Assembly (NCBI GenBank): GCA_019096155.1
Contig: JAHCVI010000003.1
Location: 4,402,001 to 4,466,000, forward strand
Origin: Staphylotrichum longicolle
Lineage: Eukaryota; Ascomycota; Sordariomycetes; Sordariales; Chaetomiaceae
Length of the DNA stretch: 64,000 bases
Reading direction: 5' to 3'
Shown here: positions 10,538-21,853 of the stretch, piece after piece
Position numbering within the stretch: the first letter of the stretch is position 1
How the letters are laid out: each line of letters opens with the position of its first letter
Program-made: the position numbers and the translations under genes
Notes under the pieces: model-generated
Database searches by the model: none
The model's input: only the letters and a program-made list of their open reading frames with translations
Told to the model about the DNA's origin: nothing

Positions 10538-12303
10538 GGCCGGCTGGTGGCGATGAGAACAAAAAAAGGGAATGGGTGAGGTTGAGTCCTGACAGGGTCC
10601 TGGGTGTGCCGTCCTGCTCCCGTATATGAGACTGTCACAATTGGGCAATTGGAAACCGAGTTTGGGGCAGGAGAAACGTGTCTGGCCGGGATGGAAGGCG
10701 CTCGTACTCAGACGCGTCTTTTGGGATGCCGGTGATGTCACAGTGTCGCACACGAGGATGGGAAATGGGGAAGGGACTGGAGCAAACACCACAAACAGCA
10801 AGGGCGACGATGCCGGTTTTGTCCTTCCCTTATATTCCCTCATCTCTCAGGCAGCCACCAACCCAAATCCCACACACATTCCTTGCATGGATTCCAGATC
10901 CAGGGAATCAGGCGACCACACATTCATTAGTCGCGCTCTTTTCGGCTAGCTCCCGCGGACGCAATTAGCGAGCAGTGCTCGAATTGGGCACTGCGACGTT
11001 GACGCGGGGAACCGCCCCACCGTTCCCCGGACGCCTTGTGCCGTCGGTTTGTGCAACGATTGGCCAGCGGTCCGTGAGCCTTCACAACTCCGCTCCTGAG
11101 GCTTTGGAATCGCTCCAGCTGCAATTTGCTTGCCGGTCAGACAATCGAAACAACTGCAACCCTCAACTCGGTATTCTCACCTCAGCCAGCCCTACCAATC
11201 CACGCGGCTGACAGTTTGATAACCGCGCCGCCGCGACCGTCAGCACTAAAGCTCAAGCCCCTGGAGGTCGGGACTCCGTTGGACTCTGTTGGATTGAGTG
11301 GTTGGAGCCAGACTTGGAGTTGGTTCAATTCCAGTCCAGTCCGAGATGTGGAGTCGCGGGCACCAGTGGAGTCCGACTGCGACTGCGCCCAGAACTCAGC
11401 CGCCAACAGCAACCTGGACTGCAACCCAACGCCACACCACGCCGTGCAATGTCACCATCAGCGGTCCGGTCGATCCTGTCAAACAGTGCTCCATGACATG
11501 AGCCACGATGCCGGCGGCAACTTTCGGAAGGGCTGTGTGATTGCAGGCCCAACTCATTTCACAGACTCAATCCTGCTCGCGACACAATCATCACCCTAAT
11601 TGTTCCGTCTGAGCTTAGCTGCGCGCTTAACTTTATTTCCAGCGGGGCAGTGTACCCGAACACTGTGAATTAACGCTCCTTGGCATTTTCCCAGTTCTTT
11701 AATCTCGCAACGTCCCCACATCGTGAGAAGCGACTCGGACGTGCCCTCCGGAGTCTTAGGTTGTGTCTGCTCGGCCAAGAATGTCGCCAAGCAATGGCCC
11801 GTCGCTGCATCCATTCCTGTGTCTGCAACAACAGAGGCAACCGAGCGCAACAATGCATTGCGAACTGGGTCAACCGGGATGTCAGTAGATATGGTGCAAG
11901 TCACTCGAGATCCGGCTTTAACTCTAAAACTCCGTAACAAAGAACCCAACGAAATTGACCCGGCGGCCTTCATTTCCAGCAGCATGTCATGCCCACTCTT
12001 GTGACCCACCACTTGTCCATGTGGCTTTCTCTGGCTCCAGCCCACGTGGTGATGGTGGCATGTTAGCACAAAGTGTATGCCTCTTGGTCCGAACTGCGCT
12101 TTGTTTCTCCTCAACAAGTCAGCGACTGGGTTGCGGCTCCAGCGTGTCCAACGAGATGCGTTCCTTAACATGCTGTTGTTATAAACGGGGAACCCTCGAG
12201 CAGAATGGCTACTTATTTGTGTATCATCAGGGTGTTTCTCAACATCATGCTCTTCTCGCCAGGAGAGCTTTAGAGAGGGCGGGTAAACATCACATCCCTC
12301 GCC
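10538..12303. other. Divergent intergenic region
   Basis: About 1.8 kb between the MGGC gene (minus) and the small Cys protein (plus), so it holds both promoters. A 275-codon open frame at 11596-12423 minus has no protein-like composition and overlaps the next gene, so I rejected it. Confidence 0.45.
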
Positions 12304-12903
12304 ATGTGCTGCACAATTCGCATTCACTATGCATGCGCCTATGCGCCGTTCATTGCCGAAAGACAATGCCCAGGCTTCAAGACAAGAAAACTGGCCCTGT
12401 GGGACCGCGAGACGTCCACCCACCGCTCACCCCCAGTCATCCGGTATTGTGACGAGGGCAAACGGCGTGCAGATGCCGGGTTGCCCGGGTGCCCATGGAC
12501 GTCGGAATCCTCCAACATGGACGACGAGATGGTCTGCCCGGTAAAATGCCCAGCATGCTGGGATGCTTTCATCGACCGCCTACGTCTCTCGCCGGCCGAG
12601 ACCGAGATGATCCGGAACAAGCTCAGCAAGGAAAACCGACACGGGCGCAAGACTGAAAAAGAGCTCAAGATTCTCCTGGGCTGGATTACTGCCTACTTTA
12701 GGGACTCAATTGTCAACCAGTGCATCTCCGACAAGGCGACGTTCGAGGAGCGCTGGGATGCGGCTCTCTTGAGGGATGGAGAGGCGCTGAGGGCAGGCGG
12801 GCGCATCACGACCGAAAGGTACATGGGTGAGCATGGAAACGGGCTAGACTATGGGAGATACGAGTCTCAGAAGGAGGGGTTGTTAGATGCTTACCGAAGA
12901 TAG
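12304..12903 (+). CDS. Small Cys-containing hypothetical protein, 199 aa
   Basis: The first 25 residues (CCTIRIHYACAYAPFIAERQC) follow the spacing seen in many short fungal proteins that begin with a Cys/His-rich knuckle. Four more Cys lie around residues 76-84 (VCPVKCPACW). The C-terminal half is helical and charged (AETEMIRNKLSKENRHGR, ELKILLGWITAYFRDSI). No signal peptide is evident. Zinc binding is possible but not shown. Its stop is 87 bp from the stop of the convergent hydrolase gene, so the transcripts probably overlap at their 3' ends. The product is unknown. Confidence 0.65.
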   Translation: MCCTIRIHYACAYAPFIAERQCPGFKTRKLALWDRETSTHRSPPVIRYCDEGKRRADAGLPGCPWTSESSNMDDEMVCPVKCPACWDAFIDRLRLSPAETEMIRNKLSKENRHGRKTEKELKILLGWITAYFRDSIVNQCISDKATFEERWDAALLRDGEALRAGGRITTERYMGEHGNGLDYGRYESQKEGLLDAYRR

Positions 12904-12990
12904 CTTTGGAATAGGTCTTCAGGGCTGTGGCGGTGATAGATCTGATTCCAGGAGTCAAAAAATCACCCGACCTGAACATCTTCAATTTAC

Positions 12991-14761
12991 CTAGAGAATT
13001 ACACAGCTCGGAGGACACCACGACCATCCACCACCTTCCTGGTTGTCACGGCCCGCAGCCTCCTTATGTGCGCTCCGTTCCACCTCGATTGCATCTTCTA
13101 TAATCGACCTGTACTCGCTGTCGTCTGCGTTGTCAAGCCGGGTGTGGTAGCCTTCAAGTCTGCCTCTCTCGGCCTTTCCCTGGTCTGCTCGTTGTTGCCG
13201 AAAATGAATGTCGCTCGCGACAATACTCATCGACGCCGAGATATTATTCAAGAGCGTGTGGGCGTTTTCGAGTTGAACAGCTCTTGTTTCTTCGTGGCCT
13301 TGGACGACTTGAGAAATCATAGCGGTCCTGAGCAGAGAGGTGGAGAAGAGCAAATCTCGATGCATTACATTGAGTTCCTCGACCGCCGATGTCTCGACTG
13401 TTATGATCTTGTCCTCAATTTTTACGGCCTCAGAAACGCCGTCCAGGACTGCTTGCCTTCCTGATGTGGCAACAGGATGGGAGTGAGTGGCCCAGGAGGT
13501 CCACTGAAGGGCCAGGCCTGACAGTGCAACGCCTAGATGGACTGGGATGCCGAAGAGACTTAGAACCGGTGTCACCCACGCCAGGAGAAGACCGGCGAGA
13601 CTGAGAAGCTCATTTCTCGCATTTTCCACTTCTCTCTGAGTCCTCTCGAGCTCTATCCTGTGGGATTGCACTCGATTCATGGCCTGCTGAGCTTGTCGAA
13701 TTGCCTCAGGTATGGACTCGGGCACGGGTTCTACTTCTGGTCAGCCAGGTTGCACATACAAACCACACACTCCACGCAGTTGCAAATGCTCACCGTTGGT
13801 CTGGTGTGGCTGAACCTCGAACATGGCTTGGCGATGATGCATCGTTGGGGTGAGGTCTCGAGTACTCGTGGCGCTGTTTGCTGCTTCCAGGATTATCGAG
13901 GACAGGTGCTTCCACTCCTTATCATCTCCCCCTGAGAATTTGCAGATGGTTCTGTGATTACGGTCCGCACATCGCACCGTTTCTCGTTCTGCTGACAGGC
14001 CCAGAACAGCCGCGTCCCGAGGCACAATCACATCCCCAATGTAGGCACCCACTAACGTCAACGGCAGGGTCTCAACCCAGCTGTAGAACTTGTAGGCGGT
14101 GTAAAGGGGCTCAAATCGAAGGTTCAGCTCCTGGCTGTATGCCGAGGCTTCCGTCAGGGACTCCAGAAACGAGTTGCCAGGTTGCATCCTGCCAGTTACC
14201 GTGCTGTACGTTTTGGCGAGTAATTTTCCCAGTTCGGCAAGGCTAGAACCCTTGTGAGGCACGGCGAAGAAGAAGATGGCATATACAAAATGCCAGATCA
14301 TCGGATATGCTCTGTGCTCTCGGTATGCAGTGGCCAAGGCTTCCTTGACAATGATGCCCCCCATGCTGTGGGCGATAAAGATGATGGGTCGAGTGGGATC
14401 GTCCTGAAGGAGTGGTCAGCCGAGATGCTCGTGAATGCATAAACGAGATGAGCAACAAGGTGCTCAGATGGCGGAAACAGCAAACCTTCCGTGCGATCTG
14501 GATACATCCCAGGAGATTGACTGCTTGCTCCATGACGCCAGCCGTTGAGGCACCAAACACGACGTTGGCATTGTACTGGAACGCGAGAACCCTGGCATTC
14601 GGAAGGAGCTCAGGCAACAGGGTCCGCAGCCAGTTGACCCCCGTTTCATGATCCGTCCACGTATTTTCCGCATGGGTTTCATTGCCCCAAATGTTCAACC
14701 CATGCACCGCAATGATGCTGTACACATCTTCAGCTTGAGAACGTAAGTTTAGATACTCCAA
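12991..14761 (-). CDS. Serine hydrolase (alpha/beta fold, DUF676/SERAC1-like) with C-terminal CaaX box
   Basis: Exons are 14761-14486, 14403-13794 and 13736-12991; the introns (82 and 57 bp) are in phase. The product is about 543 residues. The lipase-like core has AVHGLNIWG (oxyanion side), FIAHSMGGIIVKEAL (nucleophile Ser in the GxSxG-type elbow) and FFAVPHKGSS. After the catalytic domain come a helical region, one or two hydrophobic segments (LLSLAGLLLAWVTPVLSLFGIP, shown here only in part of its length) and a coiled region. The protein ends in Cys-Val-Ile-Leu, a CaaX box of the geranylgeranyl type. This catalytic domain is a common N-terminal effector of fungal NLR-like proteins; here it has no NTPase domain. 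The 5' end is unresolved: the frame stays open above 14761 (TTG) to about 14845 with no in-frame ATG, so a short upstream exon is likely. Confidence 0.8.
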
Positions 14762-15818
14762 CGGTCGCGTACTCGAGAGTTGCTTCGGCGGGGTCCGAAA
14801 GGGGAACGAGTGTGTTGGAGTTGGACATTTCAGCCGACTGCGTCGCCTATAGACTGGTTAATCACTCAACATGAGGCTCCTGCGGATTTTCTTTTGGGAT
14901 ATTACTTGCACTATCCGTTACTGTGGGTATCGGGCGTCACTTGACGTGACCGGATCAGTCCTGATTCAAGGACGTATGCAGGGAGGGCCGCGAACGAGGG
15001 CCGGGAAGTGCTGTGACGGAGGAGCAAAAAAGTTGTAGTTTGCTCCCCGCACAAGCCTCGATGCCCAACTCGCTGCCCGATAACGAACTGAATGATGTGC
15101 TTCCAAGCCCCTCACGTGTCTGGTTCAACTAAGAACGGAGAGCTATAGGAAACGTGACGCTGAGGGGCAAGGCTGTGAGAACCTCACTGTACCTTGGTCA
15201 GAAGAGGAGCGGAAGTCACCAAATTCTTAGATAGCACCGTGGCCTTAGCATTGATGCCTTGAGTATGCTTGGGGAGGCAGTTTGAGCTTTCCTTGGTGAC
15301 TGTAAAAGACTTTGGGGCTTGTTGCCCAGGCCATCCTCAGCTTAAATCCATGACAGAGAGGCTGCTTTTCAGTGCCCATGCAAGCTTGGCTGGCGTGAAA
15401 GCCAGTTAACCAACTGGAAACCCTACATCCCCAACCCTCTGACTTGTTTCGGTCTGCCACCAATCACATATGGTCTCTGATTGCAACAACGCGAAGCCAA
15501 GGCGAGATCTTGGACATCTTCAAGTTGTCCGAAATGGGACTTCAAACCATCGTGCCTCAAACACAAATCCTCACCAGTTGCAAAGAGGCAGGAATGCTCA
15601 ACTGTCTAAGCCCAACTTACGTAATGAATGGCGTCTTTCAAGAGTTGAAGTCTCGCGCCATCAGCCCAAAACAGCAGGTGGGCGATCCCCGGTTGCGAGC
15701 TCGGCGTACGCCGGCTCCACCAGGCGGGTTTGATCCGGGTTTTGGCATTTGCCGGGTTTCTTGCGTCAACGCCAATCTTGATCCAAACAACCTCCTCCAT
15801 CTCCTTATCACCAGCACC
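14762..15818. other. Divergent intergenic region
   Basis: It lies between the hydrolase 5' end and the CPS1-like start codon. The first ~85 bases next to the hydrolase are open in its frame. The frame of the CPS1-like gene is also open upstream to 15444, but that leader is not protein-like. Confidence 0.45.
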
Positions 15819-17561
15819 ATGAAGTCGGCAGCAGCACCCGTGCTGCCTCTCGAGGCGGGCTCCCATCATGAAAGCCCAAAGACCTCGCGGGCCAAGAAAT
15901 TCATCATCGCATTTCTTTGCGTGACTGCCGTCCTCTTCCTGACCCCCTTTCCGAACCTCGACGTCTTCGACCGATTGATGCCGGCACCAGCCGGGCGGGG
16001 GCAAGACTTCAAATCGAAGTGCGTCCAACCTGAGCCTCTCCTCCCTAGCAAAGATGAGGACCTCGATAAGGTCTACGAGCATCTCGGCAGCTCCACCTTC
16101 CGGAATGCTTCCATCCGCCGCCTGTCAGGTGCGGTCCAGGTCAAGACTGAATCTTTTGACGACCTGGGAGCGATTGGCGAGGATCCGAGATGGGACGTCT
16201 TCTACAGCTTCCATCAGTTCCTCGAGAAGACGTTTCCCCTCATCCACGAGAAGCTGCTGGTCGGAAGGGTCCACACCCACGGTCTTCTGTTCACGTGGCA
16301 AGGGAGCGACGAGTCGCTGAAGCCCACCCTGCTCATGGCTCACCAAGACACCGTGCCCGTCCCTCCCGAGACGATCGGTGCCTGGACACACCCGCCCTGG
16401 AGTGGCGACTATGATGGCAAGTACATCTGGGGCCGTGGCGCCAGCGACTGCAAGAACCAGCTCATTGCCGCCATGGAAACCCTCGAGCTGCTCCTCGAGG
16501 CCAAGTTTGAGCCCAAACGGACGATCCTCCTCTCCTTTGGCTTTGACGAGGAGTGCTCCGGCACCCGTGGCGCATCGCACCTCGCTGCATTCATTGGGAA
16601 GCGCTATGGCGAGGACGGCATCGCTGCCATCGTCGACGAGGGGAGCGGATATGAGCAAGCCTGGTCCAAGACCTGGTTCAAGATTGGGGTTGCCGAGAAG
16701 GGCTACGTTGACGTGCACATCACCGTCCGGAAGCCGGGCGGCCACTCGTCCATCCCCTCGGACCACACCGGCATCGGCATCCTGAGCGAACTCATCACCA
16801 AGATCGAGTCCGAGCAGTACCCCACCCGCCTCGTCGACTCCAACCCGTACTACGCCCAGCTGCAGTGCGGCGCCGCCTACGCCCCCGACTTCCCCAGCAA
16901 GCTCAAGAAGCTCCTTCAGCACCGCCCATCCCACAACACCTGCCACGCCAGGCCCGACCGCCTCGCCATCGAGGCAGCCAAGCAGGGTCCCGCGATCAAG
17001 TACCTCATGCAGACCTCGCAGGCTGTCGACGTCATCTCGGGCGGCATCAAGGTCAACGCGCTGCCGGAGCGCGTCACGGCCGTCGTCAACCACCGCATCA
17101 ACATCGGCGAGACGACGCAGGTCGTCAAGGACCGCCTGGCCGCGCTCGCCGCCGACGTCGCGCGCAAGCACAACCTGACGCTGCACGCCTTCGACGGCGA
17201 GGAGGCGCCCTCGTCCATCATCCTCGACTCGTCGACGCACGAGCTCGAGGTCGCGCCCGTCTCGCCCGCCGACGGCGGCGACGCGCACAGCCCCTTCGCG
17301 GTGCTCGCGGCCACGACGCGCGCGCTGTACGGCGAGGACGTGCTGGTCGCGCCGGGGATCATGACGGGGAACACGGACACGCGGTATTACTGGGGGTTGT
17401 CGAAGCACATCTTTCGGTTTGCGCCGGGGTTCGACCCCGAGGATGACGGCGGACTGGGGTCGATCCACACGGTGGATGAGAGGGTGAGCGTGTCGAATCA
17501 TGTGAACACGGTGAGGTGGTTCATGTTGTTTGTGAGGAACATGGATGAGGCGGAGCTGTGA
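15819..17561 (+). CDS. CPS1: Vacuolar carboxypeptidase S-like M20 metallopeptidase
   Basis: Single exon, 580 residues from the ATG at 15819. A hydrophobic segment at about 28-46 acts as signal anchor, as in yeast carboxypeptidase S, which reaches the vacuole as a type II membrane protein. The di-zinc M20 motifs are in order: LMAHQDTVPV (H175, D177), GRGASDCKNQ (bridging D210), GFDEECSG (general base E244 and ligand E245), IVDEGSG (D273) and a C-terminal GSIHTVDE His. The lid/dimerisation insert contains RKPGGHSSIP. It should remove C-terminal residues from peptides in the vacuole. The in-frame extension to 15444 lacks protein character and was left out. Confidence 0.9.
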   Translation: MKSAAAPVLPLEAGSHHESPKTSRAKKFIIAFLCVTAVLFLTPFPNLDVFDRLMPAPAGRGQDFKSKCVQPEPLLPSKDEDLDKVYEHLGSSTFRNASIRRLSGAVQVKTESFDDLGAIGEDPRWDVFYSFHQFLEKTFPLIHEKLLVGRVHTHGLLFTWQGSDESLKPTLLMAHQDTVPVPPETIGAWTHPPWSGDYDGKYIWGRGASDCKNQLIAAMETLELLLEAKFEPKRTILLSFGFDEECSGTRGASHLAAFIGKRYGEDGIAAIVDEGSGYEQAWSKTWFKIGVAEKGYVDVHITVRKPGGHSSIPSDHTGIGILSELITKIESEQYPTRLVDSNPYYAQLQCGAAYAPDFPSKLKKLLQHRPSHNTCHARPDRLAIEAAKQGPAIKYLMQTSQAVDVISGGIKVNALPERVTAVVNHRINIGETTQVVKDRLAALAADVARKHNLTLHAFDGEEAPSSIILDSSTHELEVAPVSPADGGDAHSPFAVLAATTRALYGEDVLVAPGIMTGNTDTRYYWGLSKHIFRFAPGFDPEDDGGLGSIHTVDERVSVSNHVNTVRWFMLFVRNMDEAEL

Positions 17562-17855
17562 TTGGAAAGCAGCATGTTTTGTGACCAACTGCTGTGTTCT
17601 TCAATCTATGAGTCCTAGACTAGTCCCAACAACTTAGAAGACTTAGGCTGTTAAGCTGAAGATTGTTGGTCCCTGGTGTACATTGAGGTTTGTATTTTGA
17701 CGGACCGCCGGGCTCGCTGGCCTCTCGGAAAAGTCAACTAACCTCCTCCCAAGTCAATGTAAGTACTAGTTAGTATGGCCGAATATCAGACAGCTCAGTT
17801 CACTGGTTATTATTCATTCTCTCCCTGTACCAACCTCCCCTCAACAACGTCACCC

Positions 17856-18323
17856 TCAAGCAACATGCCCTCCGCTCCCTCCACTCCCCCTCCTCACCTT
17901 CCAGGTCCCCGTCTTGCTGTCAACCCTCGGATCCAGCTTATTCAACAAGTTCGACTTGTGCGCATGCCCTGGCACCACGCCGCCGGCCGTTCCAGTCGAG
18001 CTCCCCGCCGCCACAGCACCGCCAACGCCTCCTCCTTCTGTCGTACGAAGCCCGGTGGGAGGGGGGCTGGGGCTAGGGGAGGTGCCGCCGATTTGGGGCT
18101 CTGCCCTCGTCGAGGGGTCGAATCTTTCTCCCGTAGCACTGTTGACGAACGGGTCAAACTTATTGGCGAAGTCGTGCTTGTGGTGGCCGGCTGTTGTGGG
18201 AGCGGGGCCTGATGCCGGGTCTGTGCCGTAGGCCGTGCCGTAGGTGTCGCCAACGCCAGTACTGGTGCCCTGTTGAGTGGCTGCGTTGCTACGCATGCCG
18301 CGCTCTGTGGGGAAGTCGGACAT
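17856..18323 (-). CDS. Hypothetical low-complexity protein with repeated NKLDPRVDS-like motif, 155 aa
   Basis: A single exon from the ATG at 18323. The protein is Gly/Ser/Thr/Pro-rich and contains two related short motifs: HKHDFANKFDPFVNSATGE near residue 50 and HKSNLLNKLDPRVDSKTG near residue 120. The second is a recurring motif in small fungal proteins of unknown function. There is no signal peptide or membrane segment. I infer a soluble, largely disordered protein whose two motifs may bind the same partner. Between its stop and the CPS1-like stop lie 294 bp of convergent 3' sequence with no other feature. Confidence 0.65.
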   Translation of the reverse strand: MSDFPTERGMRSNAATQQGTSTGVGDTYGTAYGTDPASGPAPTTAGHHKHDFANKFDPFVNSATGERFDPSTRAEPQIGGTSPSPSPPPTGLRTTEGGGVGGAVAAGSSTGTAGGVVPGHAHKSNLLNKLDPRVDSKTGTWKVRRGSGGSGGHVA

Positions 18324-19028
18324 GTTTTGTGGCGGTTGGTTTTGTGTTATTCAAGCTGGCTTGATTGTGCTTGGGAAAATAAAGGGATTGTGCCGACTCA
18401 CGGGGACGAGGGATGTTCTGGGCGTGTGAGGAGGGAGGCGGTTGGTGGTGCGATACGCTTGAGATGATATCATGTAGCGTCATGGTAGAAGAAGTCGGGA
18501 CACGTGGACAGGCGTGTCTTCTTGCCTTCACCAAATCAGGGAAGGTTGATTTCGATTGAGACTAGGCTGTGAAAGAGAGCTGCGAGGATGACGTGGCGCA
18601 ACCCGAGTGTTTTCTGGAACCTGCGAAATACAAAACTCTACGTTCCTACCATAAGGTAATTACCGATGCCGTCAATTCCGGTGTAAGAGACGCTAGGATA
18701 GCTGCAACGCATTATGAGGCTCTTTCGGGCTCAAGGTAAGACTCCACCTCCAAAGGTCTCCAGGCTGGATGTTGGATTGGATTGATGGGCGTATGGGTTG
18801 CTCAAGTAGGTATGTGGGCGGGCGTTCTCATCCGGGGGACCGGGTTCGTACCTTACTTACGCGATGATGACCCAAGCTGTTATCCAACGTTCGAGTGAAG
18901 TCAAACCCAGACAATGCAAAACAACACAAACCAAAGTAGATCCCAAATTGAATCACTGACAAGCCAAAATATTTATCATTGAGTTCGGCAGAGTTGAAGC
19001 TTTCACTCATCTAGGTCGCGTACCTTAA
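18324..19028. other. Intergenic region
   Basis: About 0.7 kb between two minus-strand genes. I see no supported gene. Confidence 0.45.
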
Positions 19029-19768
19029 TTATATGGCCCACCCTAAGCTTGCAATCATCAGACACACCGCCAACGCTGACAATCTACTTTGAAGTCCTCT
19101 CCCTGAGCCGTTGGATGATCCGGGAAGGCCAGTCCCTGGAAGAGGCAATGCGATAGTCGTGTGACCACTTCGCAAAGTTGTCGTAAATGGAGCCATTGTA
19201 GCTCGACTGGACCTTGTTCCTCGGCTGTCCGTGGGAAGTGGCGTCGAGGTTGTGAGCTGAGCTGCCGATGACGTCGCTGAATTCAGCTTCTGAGTTATGA
19301 CCAGTGAGATGGAGTTCTGCCACAGCCTGGACAGAACGCTCGTCGGGATAGGAGCAATGGCCAATCCTGCGCTGGTACAAGCGCTGGATTGCAACGACTC
19401 TGTAATAGCCACGGATACAAAATTCGCCGCCCTCATACAGTCATCGCAACTAGGAGAACATGTTTGGTTTCAGTCCTGAGTCTCACTCCGGCGGCCGCGA
19501 AGACTCACGCTTGAAGCATGGACAGCCAGCCAGTCTCACACTTGCAGATGTCCCATGCCGTGTAGTTCTTGTTTGTGGTCCCGAGAGCGTCAAAGCAGGG
19601 ATTCACAAACTCGTTGTCGTAGATCGTGCAGATGCCATTGGGACCAAAACAGTCGTCCACCGTAGTGCGTCCTTCAAGCGCGAAGCGCTCGGAAATTTCG
19701 GTACTAGCTGCCAGCACTGTGACGGCGATGAGTGCGACCCCGACAAGAACCGGCACGGGCCAAGCCAT
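19029..19768 (-). CDS. Small secreted Cys protein with GPI-like tail (2 exons)
   Basis: Exons are 19768-19509 and 19449-19029 with a 59-bp intron (GTGAGT donor, CTCCTAG acceptor, phase 2 plus 1). The joined product is 226 residues. It starts with a signal peptide (MAWPVPVLVGVALIAVTVLA, cleavage near 21-22). The mature N-terminal half has at least seven Cys (DDCFGPNGICTIYD, NPCFD, DICKCETGW, ACDDC, SSACTS). A long Ser/Thr-rich stretch follows, and the C-terminus is Gly/Ser/Asn-rich and ends in a hydrophobic tail (LSALAVCLMIASLGWAI). That order suits a GPI-anchored, O-glycosylated surface protein. The cysteine spacing resembles small fungal secreted proteins, but no named family is certain. Confidence 0.7.
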
Positions 19769-20226
19769 CGATGTCAGCTTGTCAGGGGTAGTCTATAGAT
19801 TGACATCGACTGAATATCCTCGTCGTGGAGCGGGGCCAAGAGTTTTTCCCTGAGAAGGCTTTGGCAAAATGATGGACGGCATAAGGTTGGCCCGATCTTA
19901 CCATCTAAAGCCACCAAGCACTGTCAGAACTCCAGCCACGGAACCGATCCCCTCAGCCCAGCCCCGCAGATGACTGCTGCCAGATGACAGCCCGGCTGCC
20001 TAAAGTAGGTGTCTAATAAAAAGTTGCTGACTTTCAGGTCTCTCTCAATCCCATGTCTTAATGGACGACTGTGAGATTCGCCGATTATCCCAACAACATG
20101 GCTGAACTCAGTATTGCCCATGTTGCCGGTCTCATATCTCTTGGTGTTTTCATCGGTGCGTAATATCGACATCTCCTTATTTTGCCGCTAATTCAGAAAG
20201 AAGCGTGAAGCACCCACTGACAGAAA
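19769..20226. other. Divergent intergenic region with an orphan exon-like segment
   Basis: Bases 20098-20155 (plus) read MAELSIAHVAGLISLGVF and end at a GTGCGT donor. This looks like the usual first exon of the membrane-protein family encoded next door, but splicing it to the next exon is one base out of phase (see Part 2). Confidence 0.45.
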
Positions 20227-21822
20227 ATGTCTGTTTACAGTCCAAGTGCTCTACCAACCTCGGCCAACTATATTCTAGCTGGTGTCTTGCGCGATAAGGA
20301 GACAGCGGCAACATGGTGAGACACTCCGAACTTGACGACCTCTTGTTCATCGCTCATACTCCTTCTAGGTCTGTGGCTGGTCGCTCTCTTCAAAGCTCAT
20401 ATTGGCCTGAGTTTCTCCGAACTGACACGGCGCGAAAACACCGTGTTCGAAAAACGGTCCAGTTCTTGAACGCCGGAAATTTTACGCTGGCCGTTCTCGT
20501 CGCTGTTGCCGGCATCGTCACCCCTCTCGGTCTCTACGACGCTCTGGAGCTATCCGATACCACGTTTCCAGAATTCGAGTACGCCACAGACACATCCTCT
20601 TTTGGCGTTGCAACGCCATCTAGAAGCGATCTCCCTTTCAATCGCTATTGTTTGTACGACTTTGGCAACAGTATGCTCCTAGGCGGGCCGATCCCCTGCC
20701 CCTATTCCGAGAGCGAGGCTGTGGTATCTTACAACGGGACTACCTTGTCGTATCACTATCCGAACGGATACAATAATACGGTTCCTGCCGTTTTGCACGA
20801 CATCTATTCCAGCGGAACTCGTCTGGCTCCCACCACAGTGTCCAACTTTTTTGACATTCAGTGGAGACAGTACGGTCGCACTGCCACCGACTTCAACATC
20901 AGGCTAGGGAACGGCAGCGAGTACTTGGTCGGCGAATACAACGGCATTCTCTCGTTCTTCTGGGACGAGGGCTTCCATGTCGTTGAGGGTTTGGTTGTCG
21001 ACACCAAAACTGGCGCTCTGGGGTTTCGTAATCACACAGTCCCCAAACTCCAGCAATATCACCACGGAGCCGTCTGGGACGAGGATTTACTTTTTATCGA
21101 GCCCGAGACAACATGTGTCGACACTAATTTAACCTTCGAGTTTACGATAGCAACCTCCCGCCGCGGCACATATCCTTCGTCCATTTTTTCGGAGTATTAT
21201 CTCGTAGACAGAGGCGGATTTACCGGCCTGAATCGAACGTATCCGGGATATGATCGCGACAATGCCCAGAATCATCCAAACCTCCAAGCTCGAGCTTTCA
21301 AGGCTGCGTACCTACACAACGCTTTCACCATGGCGTACCTAATCGTCACCAGCGTTGGACCCGCATGGCGGTATCTCAATTCCACTCCAGGCCAGAAGTT
21401 CCCTCTCCCAGTGATATTTCCCGACGATTACATTGGTCCGACAATATCAAACTTTGCGCCGATGTGGCTGGCTGGGGCCGCTCAGGGAGGCCCGCCGGCG
21501 AGTTCTGGGATGAACGTCACGTATTCTAACCCATACAATATTTCATTCGACAACTTCAAGTCGACCGGTAAGCCACTCCTCTCCTGGTTGCCGACTGCCC
21601 TGGAACTGAGTCATCTACAAATTGAATGCGCAGGCGCAGGGGGTGCCGATTTAGCTAATATCTCTAATATTTATGTCTCCTGCGGGCTTCTCCGCGGCCC
21701 TCCGCAGCCCATAGACGCTCCTTCGCCCTTGCTCTTCAGCTCGGGTAGCAGGTGGGCCTCATCTCTTTATTCCTGCGCTAGTGCGGTCAAAGCAACCATC
21801 AAAACCGTCACCTTCACTCTCG

Positions 21823-21853
<31 letters not shown>

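Noticed and set aside
11596..12423. 275-codon minus-strand frame
   Set aside because: Overlaps the start of the better supported 12304-12903 gene, and its composition does not look like protein.
16125..17588. 487-codon open frame antisense to the carboxypeptidase
   Set aside because: Antisense shadow produced by high GC at third positions; Arg/Val/Asp-rich with no motif, while the sense strand has full M20 motifs.
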